Assembly (NCBI GenBank): GCA_934365195.1
Contig: CAKRNA010000005.1
Span: forward strand, 1-64,000
Reading direction: 5' to 3'
DNA: 64,000 nucleotides
Source of the DNA: an uncultured Clostridia bacterium
GTDB lineage: Bacteria > Bacillota > Clostridia > Christensenellales > CAAEEZ01
The notes under the pieces are model-generated. The model had not been told where the DNA came from. It did not search any database and saw nothing but the letters and a program-made list of their open reading frames with translations. Below, piece by piece: positions 41,449-49,562 of this stretch. The position numbers and the translations under genes are program-made. How positions within the stretch are numbered: the first letter of the stretch is position 1; every line of letters starts with the position of its first letter.

Positions 41449-42997
41449 AGCCGTAATATATGCCCGCTACTCTACGGAAATGCAAGCGGACGGCAAAAGT
41501 ATTGAAGGTCAAATACTTGCTTGTAAAGAGTGGGCAGAAAAAAACAATTTTGAAATAATCAAAATATATAAAGACGAAGCGATAAGCGGACAAAGTAAAG
41601 ACCGTGCGGCGTTTCGCCAAATTCTTAAGGACAGCGGGAAAGGTATTTTTTCCGCTGTAATTGTACACGCATTAACACGTGCTAGTAGATTCCAAGATTT
41701 ATTCGATTATTATTCTTGGAAAAACGCACTTGCAGAAAATAACGTTGAAATATATAGCGCTACCGAAAATATTCAAAATGAAGAAATCGGCGATTTAATC
41801 GAATTTTTATCGCTTTGGCAATCAAAAAAAGAAATCGTTAATACTCGTAAAAATGTAATGCGTACAATGATATTAAACGCAAAGTCCGCTAAATTTAACG
41901 GCGGAACTGCTCCGCTAGGCTATAATATTGACGAAAATAATCGTTACGTAATAAATGAGTACGAGGCGAATATAATACGCCTAATTTTTGATATGTATGT
42001 TAATCAGCAAAAAGGTTATTTAATTATAGCGGACGAATTAAACTCATACGGGTATAAAACAAAATTCGCTCGTCCTTTTGGCAAAAATTCTATCCGTGAA
42101 ATTTTACGAAATAAAAAGTACGTCGGCATATATGAGTATAATAAAACGCCGTCAAGGGATAAAAACGGTAGCCGAAACAGTCATTGCAGCAAATCTGAAA
42201 ACGATATCGTTGTAGTATACGACGCTATCCCGCCGATTATCGATAAGGAAATTTTTGAAAAAGCGCAAACACGCATAAAATCGAGAAAAGAAAAAGCAAC
42301 TAATCAATCACTTGAACCTTACTTGCTTTCCGGATTGTTTTATTGCGGAAATTGTGGCAGCGCTTTTGCCGGTCACCATATAGCAGCACGAAACACTAAT
42401 TATTATGAGTGCATAGGATATAAAAACAAAAAAGGTAGTTGCTCGAATAAAGCAATACAACGTGACGTTATCGAAAATCACGTTTTACAATATTTAAAAG
42501 CGTTAAATACCGAAAAAACTAAAAATGATATAGCAAAATGGTTTAAAAGTGATTTTAAGGCTATTGCTAAATCGTTCGTTGATATTGAGGCGCAATTAAA
42601 AACGCAAAAAAAGGCGCTAGAAAGCGAGAACGAGCGATTAGTCGATAAATTACTCGACTTTGATACCGAAACTATCCGCAAAAGGATAATTGAGAATGAA
42701 AAAAATATAAATAACTTAAAAATCGAAATAGAAAATACTAATTTAATAAAAGATAGTCAAAAGTCAATAACATTATCAAAACTATATTCTAAATTAAAAT
42801 TACTAAATGATATTGACGATTTACCACGTGAAAAACAAAAAGAACTTGTAAAAATGTTCATAAAAAAAATAACCTTGACCACAAACGTGCAAGGTTACCG
42901 TGAAATTGTCATATTTAGCCGTATTTTTGAAATCGGGCTAAATACTAGCGATACAGAGATTTGTTTCGCCCTAGATGGTGCCGGAGGCCGGACTTGA
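41441..42997 (+). CDS. Large serine recombinase (integrase of element B)
   Basis: A 518-residue recombinase: resolvase catalytic domain with Ser in VIYARYSTEMQADGKSIEGQ, the recombinase domain (GTAPLGYNIDENNRYVIN, KKYVGIYEYN), zinc ribbon CGNCGSAFAG...CSNKA and a long coiled-coil motif near 385-480. Full length and apparently intact. Its last 45 codons lie in the 121-bp repeat and its stop codon falls inside the tRNA-Leu gene, so the 3' end abuts the att site, as is common for these integrases. Confidence 0.95.
   Translation: MNKAVIYARYSTEMQADGKSIEGQILACKEWAEKNNFEIIKIYKDEAISGQSKDRAAFRQILKDSGKGIFSAVIVHALTRASRFQDLFDYYSWKNALAENNVEIYSATENIQNEEIGDLIEFLSLWQSKKEIVNTRKNVMRTMILNAKSAKFNGGTAPLGYNIDENNRYVINEYEANIIRLIFDMYVNQQKGYLIIADELNSYGYKTKFARPFGKNSIREILRNKKYVGIYEYNKTPSRDKNGSRNSHCSKSENDIVVVYDAIPPIIDKEIFEKAQTRIKSRKEKATNQSLEPYLLSGLFYCGNCGSAFAGHHIAARNTNYYECIGYKNKKGSCSNKAIQRDVIENHVLQYLKALNTEKTKNDIAKWFKSDFKAIAKSFVDIEAQLKTQKKALESENERLVDKLLDFDTETIRKRIIENEKNINNLKIEIENTNLIKDSQKSITLSKLYSKLKLLNDIDDLPREKQKELVKMFIKKITLTTNVQGYREIVIFSRIFEIGLNTSDTEICFALDGAGGRT
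42863..42983 (+). repeat. Right copy of the 121-bp direct repeat (att site)
   Basis: Partner of 8050-8170. It contains the recombinase C-terminal codons and ends in the tRNA-Leu 3'-terminal bases. Confidence 0.92.
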
Positions 42998-43062
42998 ACC
43001 GGCACGGAGTTTCCTCCGAGGGATTTTAAATCCCTTGCGTCTGCCTATTCCACCACTTCGGC
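42976..43062 (-). tRNA. tRNA-Leu (anticodon UAA)
   Basis: 87 nt with encoded CCA, a class II variable arm (CGGAG/CTCCG), anticodon loop TTTAAAA and a normal T arm (GCCGG/CCGGC). The acceptor stem GCCGAAG/CTCCGGC has one A-C mismatch at pair 5-68. Its 3' end is the integration target of elements A and B. Confidence 0.95.
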
Positions 43063-43065
43063 ATT

Positions 43066-43139
<74 letters not shown>

Positions 43140-43144
43140 TTATT

Positions 43145-43219
43145 TGGAGCGGGAAACGAGATTCGAACTCGCGACATTTGCCTTGGCAAGGCAACGCTCT
43201 ACCGCTGAGCCATTCCCGC
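43145..43219 (-). tRNA. tRNA-Gly (anticodon GCC)
   Basis: 75 nt with CCA; acceptor GCGGGAA/TTCCCGC, anticodon loop TTGCCAA. Confidence 0.96.
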
Positions 43220-43224
43220 AATTA

Positions 43225-43300
43225 TGGTGGGAACAATAGGGCTCGAACCTATGACCCTCTGCTTGTAAGGCAAATGCTCTCCCAACTGAGCTATGCTCCC
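43225..43300 (-). tRNA. tRNA-Val (anticodon UAC)
   Basis: 76 nt with CCA; acceptor GGGAGCA paired with TGTTCCC, anticodon loop CTTACAA. First gene of the four-tRNA operon. Confidence 0.96.
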
Positions 43301-43312
43301 ATAACATTAACT

Positions 43313-43341
43313 AATATACCAAAGATTAGGGAAAAATGCAA
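43313..43341 (-). promoter_or_regulatory. Promoter of the Val-Gly-Cys-Leu tRNA operon
   Basis: TTGCAT (43336-43341) and TATATT (43313-43318) on the minus strand, 17-base spacing with TGG before the -10 box, 13 bases ahead of tRNA-Val. Confidence 0.75.
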
Positions 43342-43399
43342 GAACTTTTTGTAATTATTTACAGATTTTTTGAAAAAATTCCGTCATTTTACTAATTTA

Positions 43400-45397
43400 C
43401 TAAGCAAGTACCACCTCGCTAATATTTTCAAAAGGCGAATTTTCACCGCCAAGGTCCACCGGTTTAACGTCGTAACCAAGGCTTTTTATGGTGGAAAATA
43501 TCTTTTGCCCCTCTATAATTAGTTCCTCGCTAATCAGTTCCTCCGGGATATTTACGTCTTTTCCGCTTTGTTTTTCGCCGTAAATTTCGCCGCCGCCACG
43601 CAACTCGTAATCTAGTTTGCTGATTTTAAAGCCGTCGTCGTTCTCTTTAATTATATTCAGCCTCTCTTTAATTAAGCCGCTTTCAGAAGAAAAATGCAAA
43701 AAACAATTTGCACTTCTGCCGTCACGCCCAACTCTGCCACGCAGTTGGTGTAAGGTGGCAAGACCGAACCTATCTGCCGACACCACAGCCATATTTTTGG
43801 CGTCCTCAACGTCTATCCCGACCTCTACAATCGTGGTTGACACCAAAATTCCACCGCCCATTTTAAATTCTTGCATATTTTTAAGGTTATCGCTTTCGCT
43901 TAGCCTTCCGTTCATTACTTTTACGTCGTAATTATGCTTTTGCTTGTAATAATCCACTATTTGATATACGCCAAGATTTTCCTGCCCGTTTATCGTTGGA
44001 CAAACCACAAAACTCTTCTCGTTTTCCTTAGTTTTTTCGTAAATATAGTCCAGCATATCGTACAGTTTTTTATCGCTTACCAACATGGTCTTTACGTTGG
44101 TTTTTCTATCTTCGCTTTTAAAGATTTGCACAACGTTAAGGCTAGACGAAAACATTAAATTTATTGCCCTAGGGATAGGCGTAGCGCTTAAAATTATGCT
44201 GTCCTTTTCGCTAAGTTTATTAAGTAATTCGCCCTTTTGCCTAACTCCGAATTTTTGTTGTTCGTCAATTACCGAGAAGGTAAACGCCGATAAGTCAACG
44301 TCATTTGAAAGTAAAGATTGCGTGCCGATAAATAGGTCTATTTCTTTATTTTTCAGCATATTTATAATTTCTTCTCTATCCTTTTTGGTGGTGGAAGAAG
44401 TCAATTTTTGCACGTTTACGCCTAATTTTTTCAAAAAACTTGCCGAAGAAAAATGCTGACTTACAAGCGCCTCGCTTGGCGCAATGAATGCCGCTTTTCC
44501 GCCGTTTTTAATCACGTAATAGCACAATAAAAGCGCCACGATTGTTTTGCCGCTACCTACGTCACCTAGTACTAAATAGTTGATATTATAAGGTTTTTGA
44601 AGTTCGGAAACAAGTTTTTTTATCGCTTCCTCTTGGCTACTAGACAGCGAATAACTAAGCGCCTTTTTAGCGTCATCTATTACGCTTTCATTTAACAAAT
44701 ATTCGTTGTTTCTAAGCGTTTTTGTTTGGTTTTTGAACTGGTCGTAAGAAAGAATAAGGTTTACTATTTTTTCAAGCCTAATTCGTTTTAGGTTTTTTTC
44801 AAGTTCGGTCTCGGATAAAGGAAAATGCAAAGACTTTACCGCCTCCTCAAAAGTGTTTAAGCCGAAGATTTTCAGCACCTCGTTTGGAATTACGCAATTT
44901 GGCTTTTCAACGTTAAACGCCTCTTTCACAAAGCCGTTAAGCCTTCCTGACGACATAAGCCCCTTGGTTTTGTACTCCACTCTAATTCCTTTAAGTTTTT
45001 TAGGGGAACTACTATTTTCAAACTCCGGGTTCACCATTATAAGTTTGTTTTTATTTCTAGTGATTTTGCCATAAAACAAGTACTCTTTGTCAAGGTGCAA
45101 AACCTTGCTTACAAAGTCTTGGTTAAACCAGTCGATTTCTATTACGTCGCCGATTTCGTCCATCACGCTAATTGAAAATAATTCAAGTTTTTTCGTCTTT
45201 AAATTTTTAAGTTTTTTGACGTACTTTGCTTTTATAACGTAAAAATACCCGTCCCTAATTTCGCTAATAGGGACAGGCTCTAGTCTGATATATTTTGTTG
45301 GCAGGTAGGTAAGAAGGTCCAGCGGCTTAAAAATTCCAAGTTCATTTAGTTTTTGCTCGGTTTTTTCGCCAATTCCTTTTACCTTTGTAAGTTCCAT
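43400..45397 (-). CDS. recG: ATP-dependent DNA helicase RecG
   Basis: SF2 helicase that remodels stalled replication forks and Holliday junctions. The 665 residues comprise an N-terminal wedge/OB domain, Walker A GDVGSGKTIVALL near 275-287, the DEAH-box variant VIDEQQKFGVRQ, motif VI QLRGRVGRDGR and the terminal RecG hook. It starts by overlapping the stop of fakA and is the third gene of asp23-fakA-recG. sda genes that separate these in B. subtilis are absent. Confidence 0.97.
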   Translation of the reverse strand: MELTKVKGIGEKTEQKLNELGIFKPLDLLTYLPTKYIRLEPVPISEIRDGYFYVIKAKYVKKLKNLKTKKLELFSISVMDEIGDVIEIDWFNQDFVSKVLHLDKEYLFYGKITRNKNKLIMVNPEFENSSSPKKLKGIRVEYKTKGLMSSGRLNGFVKEAFNVEKPNCVIPNEVLKIFGLNTFEEAVKSLHFPLSETELEKNLKRIRLEKIVNLILSYDQFKNQTKTLRNNEYLLNESVIDDAKKALSYSLSSSQEEAIKKLVSELQKPYNINYLVLGDVGSGKTIVALLLCYYVIKNGGKAAFIAPSEALVSQHFSSASFLKKLGVNVQKLTSSTTKKDREEIINMLKNKEIDLFIGTQSLLSNDVDLSAFTFSVIDEQQKFGVRQKGELLNKLSEKDSIILSATPIPRAINLMFSSSLNVVQIFKSEDRKTNVKTMLVSDKKLYDMLDYIYEKTKENEKSFVVCPTINGQENLGVYQIVDYYKQKHNYDVKVMNGRLSESDNLKNMQEFKMGGGILVSTTIVEVGIDVEDAKNMAVVSADRFGLATLHQLRGRVGRDGRSANCFLHFSSESGLIKERLNIIKENDDGFKISKLDYELRGGGEIYGEKQSGKDVNIPEELISEELIIEGQKIFSTIKSLGYDVKPVDLGGENSPFENISEVVLA

Positions 45398-47052
45398 TAT
45401 TCTATACCGATTAAATAGAAGTAGTGCGGTTGCCCACCGTAATAGTAGGTGACTTCAAGGTCAGGATATTTTTCCTCAATCTTTTCAGCCATTTCCTCCG
45501 CCTCTTTTTCCTTCACTTCCGCTCCGTAGTACAAAGTAACAAGTTCGCTATCCTCGTCGATAAGTTTCCCGATAGTTTCCAAAGTTACTTCGGTAATTTC
45601 CGTGTTTTTAGCCACGATTTTCTTGTCGTCAAGCCCGATATAATCGCCGATATTCACGTCAAAACCGTCAATAGAGGTGTTTCTAACGGCGTGGGTAATT
45701 TGCCCACACTTAATGTTGTTTAACTCTCTACGCATTTTTTTGTCGTTATTTTCAGGGGTATCCTCAGGGTTATAAGCAAGCGCAACCGAAATACCTTGCG
45801 GAATATCCGTGGTTGGTATTACGTAAACGTTGCAAGACGCAAGTTCCTTTGCTTGTTCAGAGGCAAGTATAATATTTTTGTTGTTTGGCAAAATAAATAC
45901 GTTATCCGCATTCACCTTGTTTATAGCGTCTAGAATATCCTCTACGCTAGGGTTCATGGTTTGACCGCCCTCTACAATATAACTTGCGTTGAACTCCTTA
46001 AAAATCTTGTTTATGCCATCGCCTGCGCCGATAGAAATAAGTGCGTTTTGCTTATGCTCTTGAACGGCGTTCTTTTCCTTTTCAGCCTGCTCTTTCTTTT
46101 CTTTAAGCGCTTTGTTTTGGTGAACCATATTATCAATCTTGATTTTGTCAAGTTCGCCAAGAAGAAGTGCTGCTTTAAGGGCTTTGTCAGGGTTATTCGT
46201 GTGGATATGCACCTTAACAAGACTTAAATCGCCGATAACGATTACGCAGTCGCCTAAGGTTAGGAACAACTCTCTTAATTTGTCAATATCGGTTTCGGTT
46301 ACTTTCGGATAGATATCGGTGATGAAAAACTCGGTGCAATACATATACTTGATATCGCCAAGTTCCATCTCCTCGTCCTGAGTAAGTTGCTCGAACTGAT
46401 TAGAAATATCGTTTTCTTCCACTTGCTCCGGAATGTCGTTACCTATCAAAATCTCGTACATTCCTTGGAAGATAAACAGCAAGCCCTTTCCACCGGCGTC
46501 AACAACGCCCGCTTTTTTAAGAACAGGTAGCATCTCCGGGGTTTTGTTTAGAACGTCCTCGCCGACTTGTAGCACTTTCTCAAAGAAGTCGTCAATATCG
46601 ATTTTCCTCTTAGTGAAGGTCAAAGCGTTTTCGGTCATCACCCTAATTACCGTTAGGATTGTGCCCTCTTTTGGCTTAGTAACCGCAGAATAAGCAACCT
46701 CCGTGCCACGCTTCATAGCGTTTGCAAAGTCCTTTGCGGTGATGTTTTTAATATTTACAAGCCCTTCTGAAATACCCTTTAAAATTTGCGATAAAATAAC
46801 GCCGCTATTACCCCTAGCGCCTTTTAGTGCGCCACGAGATAACGCCTTTGCAATCTCTGACATATCATCGTTTGGGATTGCTTTTACTTCGTTTATAACC
46901 GAGGTCATGGTTAGGGACATATTCGTACCCGTATCGCCGTCAGGAACGGGGAACACGTTTAACGCATCGACCAGTTTTTTATTATTTTGTAGCATCTGGT
47001 TAGCGCCAAGTAACATTTGCTTAAACAGAACGCTATTTATATTATTTATCAT
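45397..47052 (-). CDS. fakA: DAK2-domain fatty acid kinase subunit FakA (YloV)
   Basis: Binds ATP and phosphorylates exogenous fatty acids presented by a FakB protein. The N-terminal DAK2 domain carries PVPDGDTGTNMSLTM and GARGNSGVILSQILKG; a central linker and a C-terminal regulatory domain follow (551 residues, the usual size). It follows asp23 by 12 bases and overlaps recG. No fakB is in the window. Confidence 0.93.
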   Translation of the reverse strand: MINNINSVLFKQMLLGANQMLQNNKKLVDALNVFPVPDGDTGTNMSLTMTSVINEVKAIPNDDMSEIAKALSRGALKGARGNSGVILSQILKGISEGLVNIKNITAKDFANAMKRGTEVAYSAVTKPKEGTILTVIRVMTENALTFTKRKIDIDDFFEKVLQVGEDVLNKTPEMLPVLKKAGVVDAGGKGLLFIFQGMYEILIGNDIPEQVEENDISNQFEQLTQDEEMELGDIKYMYCTEFFITDIYPKVTETDIDKLRELFLTLGDCVIVIGDLSLVKVHIHTNNPDKALKAALLLGELDKIKIDNMVHQNKALKEKKEQAEKEKNAVQEHKQNALISIGAGDGINKIFKEFNASYIVEGGQTMNPSVEDILDAINKVNADNVFILPNNKNIILASEQAKELASCNVYVIPTTDIPQGISVALAYNPEDTPENNDKKMRRELNNIKCGQITHAVRNTSIDGFDVNIGDYIGLDDKKIVAKNTEITEVTLETIGKLIDEDSELVTLYYGAEVKEKEAEEMAEKIEEKYPDLEVTYYYGGQPHYFYLIGIE

Positions 47053-47064
47053 TTAACACCTATA

Positions 47065-47415
47065 CTATACTCTCATACCAACTACGTGTACGTTGACTTC
47101 TTTTACAATCATTCCGCTAAAATACTCCACGCCGTAAACCACAGCACTTTTGAGTGAATCAACAACTGCGGTAACCGTTACGCCGTACTTTAACACTACG
47201 AAAATATCAATATACAACTTATTGTTAGTGGATACTACTTTTACGCCTTTATTTAGAGAATCCTTGTTAAACAGCGCCAAAAAACTATCGGTAAAACTTC
47301 TAGAAACAAGTTCTACCACACCATAACACTCACTTGCAATGTGGTGCGTAAGTCTAGCAATGGCTTCGTCCGATATAGAAATCCTGCCGTTTTTATTTAC
47401 AGTACTTGCTGGCAT
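47065..47415 (-). CDS. Asp23/Gls24 family envelope-stress protein (YloU)
   Basis: A 116-residue Asp23/Gls24 protein: GRISISDEAIARLTHHIASECYGVVELV, then the strand segment KLYIDIFVVLKYGVTVTAV. Cytoplasmic, often membrane-associated and upstream of fakA. An AAGGAGA site precedes the ATG. Confidence 0.92.
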   Translation of the reverse strand: MPASTVNKNGRISISDEAIARLTHHIASECYGVVELVSRSFTDSFLALFNKDSLNKGVKVVSTNNKLYIDIFVVLKYGVTVTAVVDSLKSAVVYGVEYFSGMIVKEVNVHVVGMRV

Positions 47416-47454
47416 ATCTCTCCTTTTTAACTATTATTGTATATTATTGTATTT

Positions 47455-47483
47455 ATATTACCTTATTTATGGAAAAATTGCAA
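47455..47483 (-). promoter_or_regulatory. Promoter of asp23-fakA-recG
   Basis: TTGCAA (47478-47483) and TAATAT (47455-47460) on the minus strand, 17-base spacing. Confidence 0.7.
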
Positions 47484-47512
47484 CCGTTTACTATAAAAGT
47501 GTGTTAAATCTG

Positions 47513-47541
47513 TTGCAAATATTTTCTAAATATGGTAGGAT
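47513..47541 (+). promoter_or_regulatory. Promoter of rpmB
   Basis: TTGCAA (47513-47518) and an extended -10 TGGTAGGAT (hexamer 47536-47541), 17-base spacing, divergent from the asp23 promoter. Confidence 0.7.
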
Positions 47542-47572
47542 ATTGCTGTTATAGAACATTGGAGGTATTACT

Positions 47573-47761
47573 ATGTCTAGAGTATGTTGTGTATGCGGTA
47601 AAGGCAAAATGAGTGGAAATAAAGTTAGCCACAGCCATCGTCTATCAAGAAGAAGTTGGAATGCTAACGTTCAAAAAGTAAGAATCGTTAAGGACGGTTC
47701 TATTGAGTCTTGCTACGTTTGTGCTAAATGCTTAAAGAGTGGAAAAGTAGAAAGGGCTTAA
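47573..47761 (+). CDS. rpmB: 50S ribosomal protein L28
   Basis: A 62-residue L28 of the zinc-binding form, with CCVCGKGK near the N-terminus and CYVCAKCLKSGK near the C-terminus around the conserved NKVSHSHRLSRRSW. Monocistronic, with GGAGGT before the ATG and a terminator 25 bases after the stop. It faces the thiN end of the long operon, as in Bacillus. Confidence 0.97.
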   Translation: MSRVCCVCGKGKMSGNKVSHSHRLSRRSWNANVQKVRIVKDGSIESCYVCAKCLKSGKVERA

Positions 47762-47785
47762 TCTAATTTTAAGAAAATACGAATT

Positions 47786-47808
47786 AAGGAGTAATCCATT
47801 TACTCCTT
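47786..47808 (+). terminator. Terminator of rpmB
   Basis: Nine-bp stem AAGGAGTAA/TTACTCCTT followed by seven T residues. Confidence 0.9.
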
Positions 47809-48205
47809 TTTTTAATATAATTTTTTATTTTTATTAGTTTTATTCTTTAAATATTTAATATTGATATTCTAAATTGATAATCTAAATTTTTAACCTAATA
47901 TTTAGCGCTACCCTAAGCCTGTATTTTACGCTTTTTTATTAGTGTTTTTTTATTTATATTTTTTAATATTTTACTTTTTTAACAATTACTCTACTTTAAA
48001 TTTTACGTTAAATAATCGTAGGTTTTTTTATAGTTATTAGCGACTTTTATAAAAATATATTATTTTATTTATCATTTTTGCATTATAAAGTATCGATTAT
48101 GTGATTTACGCTATTTTAAAGTTAAATTAGTGTACGCTTTAATAAATGAAAATTTAAGTTTTTTTGAGAATAAAAAAGCAATATTTATAGTAAATTATTT
48201 TAATA
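47809..48205. other. AT-rich intergenic region between converging rpmB and the thiN operon
   Basis: About 400 bases of very AT-rich DNA without a supported gene, RNA or repeat. Confidence 0.6.
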
Positions 48206-48207
48206 AA

Positions 48208-48229
48208 AAAATGCTCTACTGAGCATTTT
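48208..48229 (-). terminator. Terminator of the yicC-to-thiN operon
   Basis: Nine-bp stem AAAATGCTC/GAGCATTTT with a four-base loop and T-runs on both sides. It overlaps the last codons of the spoVM-like gene. Confidence 0.85.
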
Positions 48230-48311
48230 TCTTTTCTTTTGAAAATAACTTCTTAAAAAAGCCTAAAAACTTCTTCATACAAGTAGGCGGATTTAAGCAC
48301 ACGATTTTCAT
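48216..48311 (-). CDS. SpoVM-like micropeptide gene (31 aa)
   Basis: ATG at 48311 with AGGGGGT, inside the last codons of thiN, seven bases upstream. The product begins MKIVCLNPPTCMKKFLGFF and continues as a Lys-rich amphipathic helix. It lies exactly where spoVM sits in Bacillus (after thiN, before rpmB), and SpoVM is likewise a 26-residue amphipathic peptide that starts MKFYTIKLPKFLG. Sequence similarity is limited to this pattern, so the call rests on position, size and amphipathicity. SpoVM marks the forespore membrane during sporulation. Confidence 0.6.
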   Translation of the reverse strand: MKIVCLNPPTCMKKFLGFFKKLFSKEKKNAQ

Positions 48312-48313
48312 TT

Positions 48314-48910
48314 TTACCCCCTATTTACGACAAAAATCATTGCTACTCCTCTATCGATATTTATGCTTACTTCGTCCTCTAATGCAAAATTCGATATTCC
48401 GATAGTAGAGCCTTTTGAAATGGTTAAATTATCCATAGGATATTTAAGCCCTTTTTGACCATTTATATGCACTAAGTCCAAAAAAGGTACTACCGAAATG
48501 GTTTTATTTTTTGCATTTTTTATTGTTATCGGCTTATCGGTAATCTCCAAAGTCCAGTCGTCTGCAACAGCCACCGCCCTAATTCCACAAGTTAGCGCCT
48601 TGTACAAAAGATTGTAGTTGCCTTCCACGTGGTCCGGTCTTCCGCCGAATACCCCGTAAAACTCTATCTCTTTTACGCCTTTTTGGATTAGGTAGTCAAG
48701 GGCAAGTTCGCCGTCGGTTTTGTCCTTTTCGGGCTTAAAGCGAATTACCTCGATATCCACGTCACTTTGCAAACTATCCATATCGCCAAGCAAAATATCG
48801 GGGGTGATATTTTTTGCTTTTAGATAGTCGTATCCGCCGTCACAACAAACCAAAAAATCACAGTTTATTACTTTTGGCGGCTCGCCGTTTAGTTGAATTG
48901 CCGCTTTCAT
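48314..48910 (-). CDS. thiN: Thiamine diphosphokinase
   Basis: Converts thiamine and ATP to thiamine diphosphate. The 198-residue protein has the family motifs CCDGGYDYL, LLGDMDSL, EKDKTDGELAL and GGRPDHVEGN in order. It starts two bases after the rpe stop region and precedes the spoVM-like gene. Confidence 0.95.
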   Translation of the reverse strand: MKAAIQLNGEPPKVINCDFLVCCDGGYDYLKAKNITPDILLGDMDSLQSDVDIEVIRFKPEKDKTDGELALDYLIQKGVKEIEFYGVFGGRPDHVEGNYNLLYKALTCGIRAVAVADDWTLEITDKPITIKNAKNKTISVVPFLDLVHINGQKGLKYPMDNLTISKGSTIGISNFALEDEVSINIDRGVAMIFVVNRG

Positions 48911-48911
48911 T

Positions 48912-49562
48912 TTAGCCTCTTAACTTTTTAATGGTTTCGGCAGGATTACTAGACTTAAACACGGCGCTACCTGCAACAAGCACGTTTACGCCAGAATCGA
49001 TTACCATTTTTGCGTTCTCCTCGTTTATTCCGCCGTCGATTTCAATATCGATATCTCTACCCAAACTTTTTAGTATTTTTCTTGCCTCAACCACCTTGTC
49101 AAGCACCTCAGGGATAAACTTTTGACCACCAAAACCGGCGTAAACGCTCATTATTAGTAGCATATCGATATCTTCCCAGTAGCCGTCGATAAGGCTAAGC
49201 GGTTTATCAGGATTTAGCACAAGTCCGCACTTTTTACCCTTTGCTTTAATTCTGTCGATAGCAAGCCTTACGTCCTTGCTTGCGTCCGGGTGAAAAGTAA
49301 CGATATCAGCACCTGCGTCGCAAAATTCTTCCACGTATTTTTCAGGCTCGGTTATCATTAGATGCACGTCGAAAGGTAAAGTAGAATACTTCCTTAACGA
49401 CTTAACCATAGGCATACCAAAGGTGATATTTGGCACGAATACGCCGTCCATAACGTCACAATGCACAAGGTCTGCTCCCCATTTTTGCACGTTTTCTACT
49501 CCCTCGCCCATTTTAGCGAACTCCGCCGACAAAATAGACGGGCTTATCAAAACTTTACTCAT
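48912..49562 (-). CDS. rpe: Ribulose-phosphate 3-epimerase
   Basis: Pentose-phosphate pathway TIM-barrel enzyme of 216 residues: ISPSILSAEFAKMG, HCDVMDGVFVPNITFG (metal-binding His/Asp), DVHLMI, VYAGFGGQKF and EIDGGINEENA. The ATG at 49562 has GGAGGA at a proper distance and overlaps the rsgA end; upstream codons belong to rsgA. Confidence 0.96.
   Translation of the reverse strand: MSKVLISPSILSAEFAKMGEGVENVQKWGADLVHCDVMDGVFVPNITFGMPMVKSLRKYSTLPFDVHLMITEPEKYVEEFCDAGADIVTFHPDASKDVRLAIDRIKAKGKKCGLVLNPDKPLSLIDGYWEDIDMLLIMSVYAGFGGQKFIPEVLDKVVEARKILKSLGRDIDIEIDGGINEENAKMVIDSGVNVLVAGSAVFKSSNPAETIKKLRG

Larger units (their letters stand above)
28331..42983. mobile_element. Integrated element B (temperate, inovirus-like)
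   Basis: About 14.6 kb between the att-like core at 28331 and the tRNA-Leu 3' end. It has a serine recombinase at the right end, an S24 repressor, a long leftward operon with replication genes and a secretion/assembly module with a Zot-type ATPase, and two rightward genes at the left end. All parts look intact. Confidence 0.75.
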
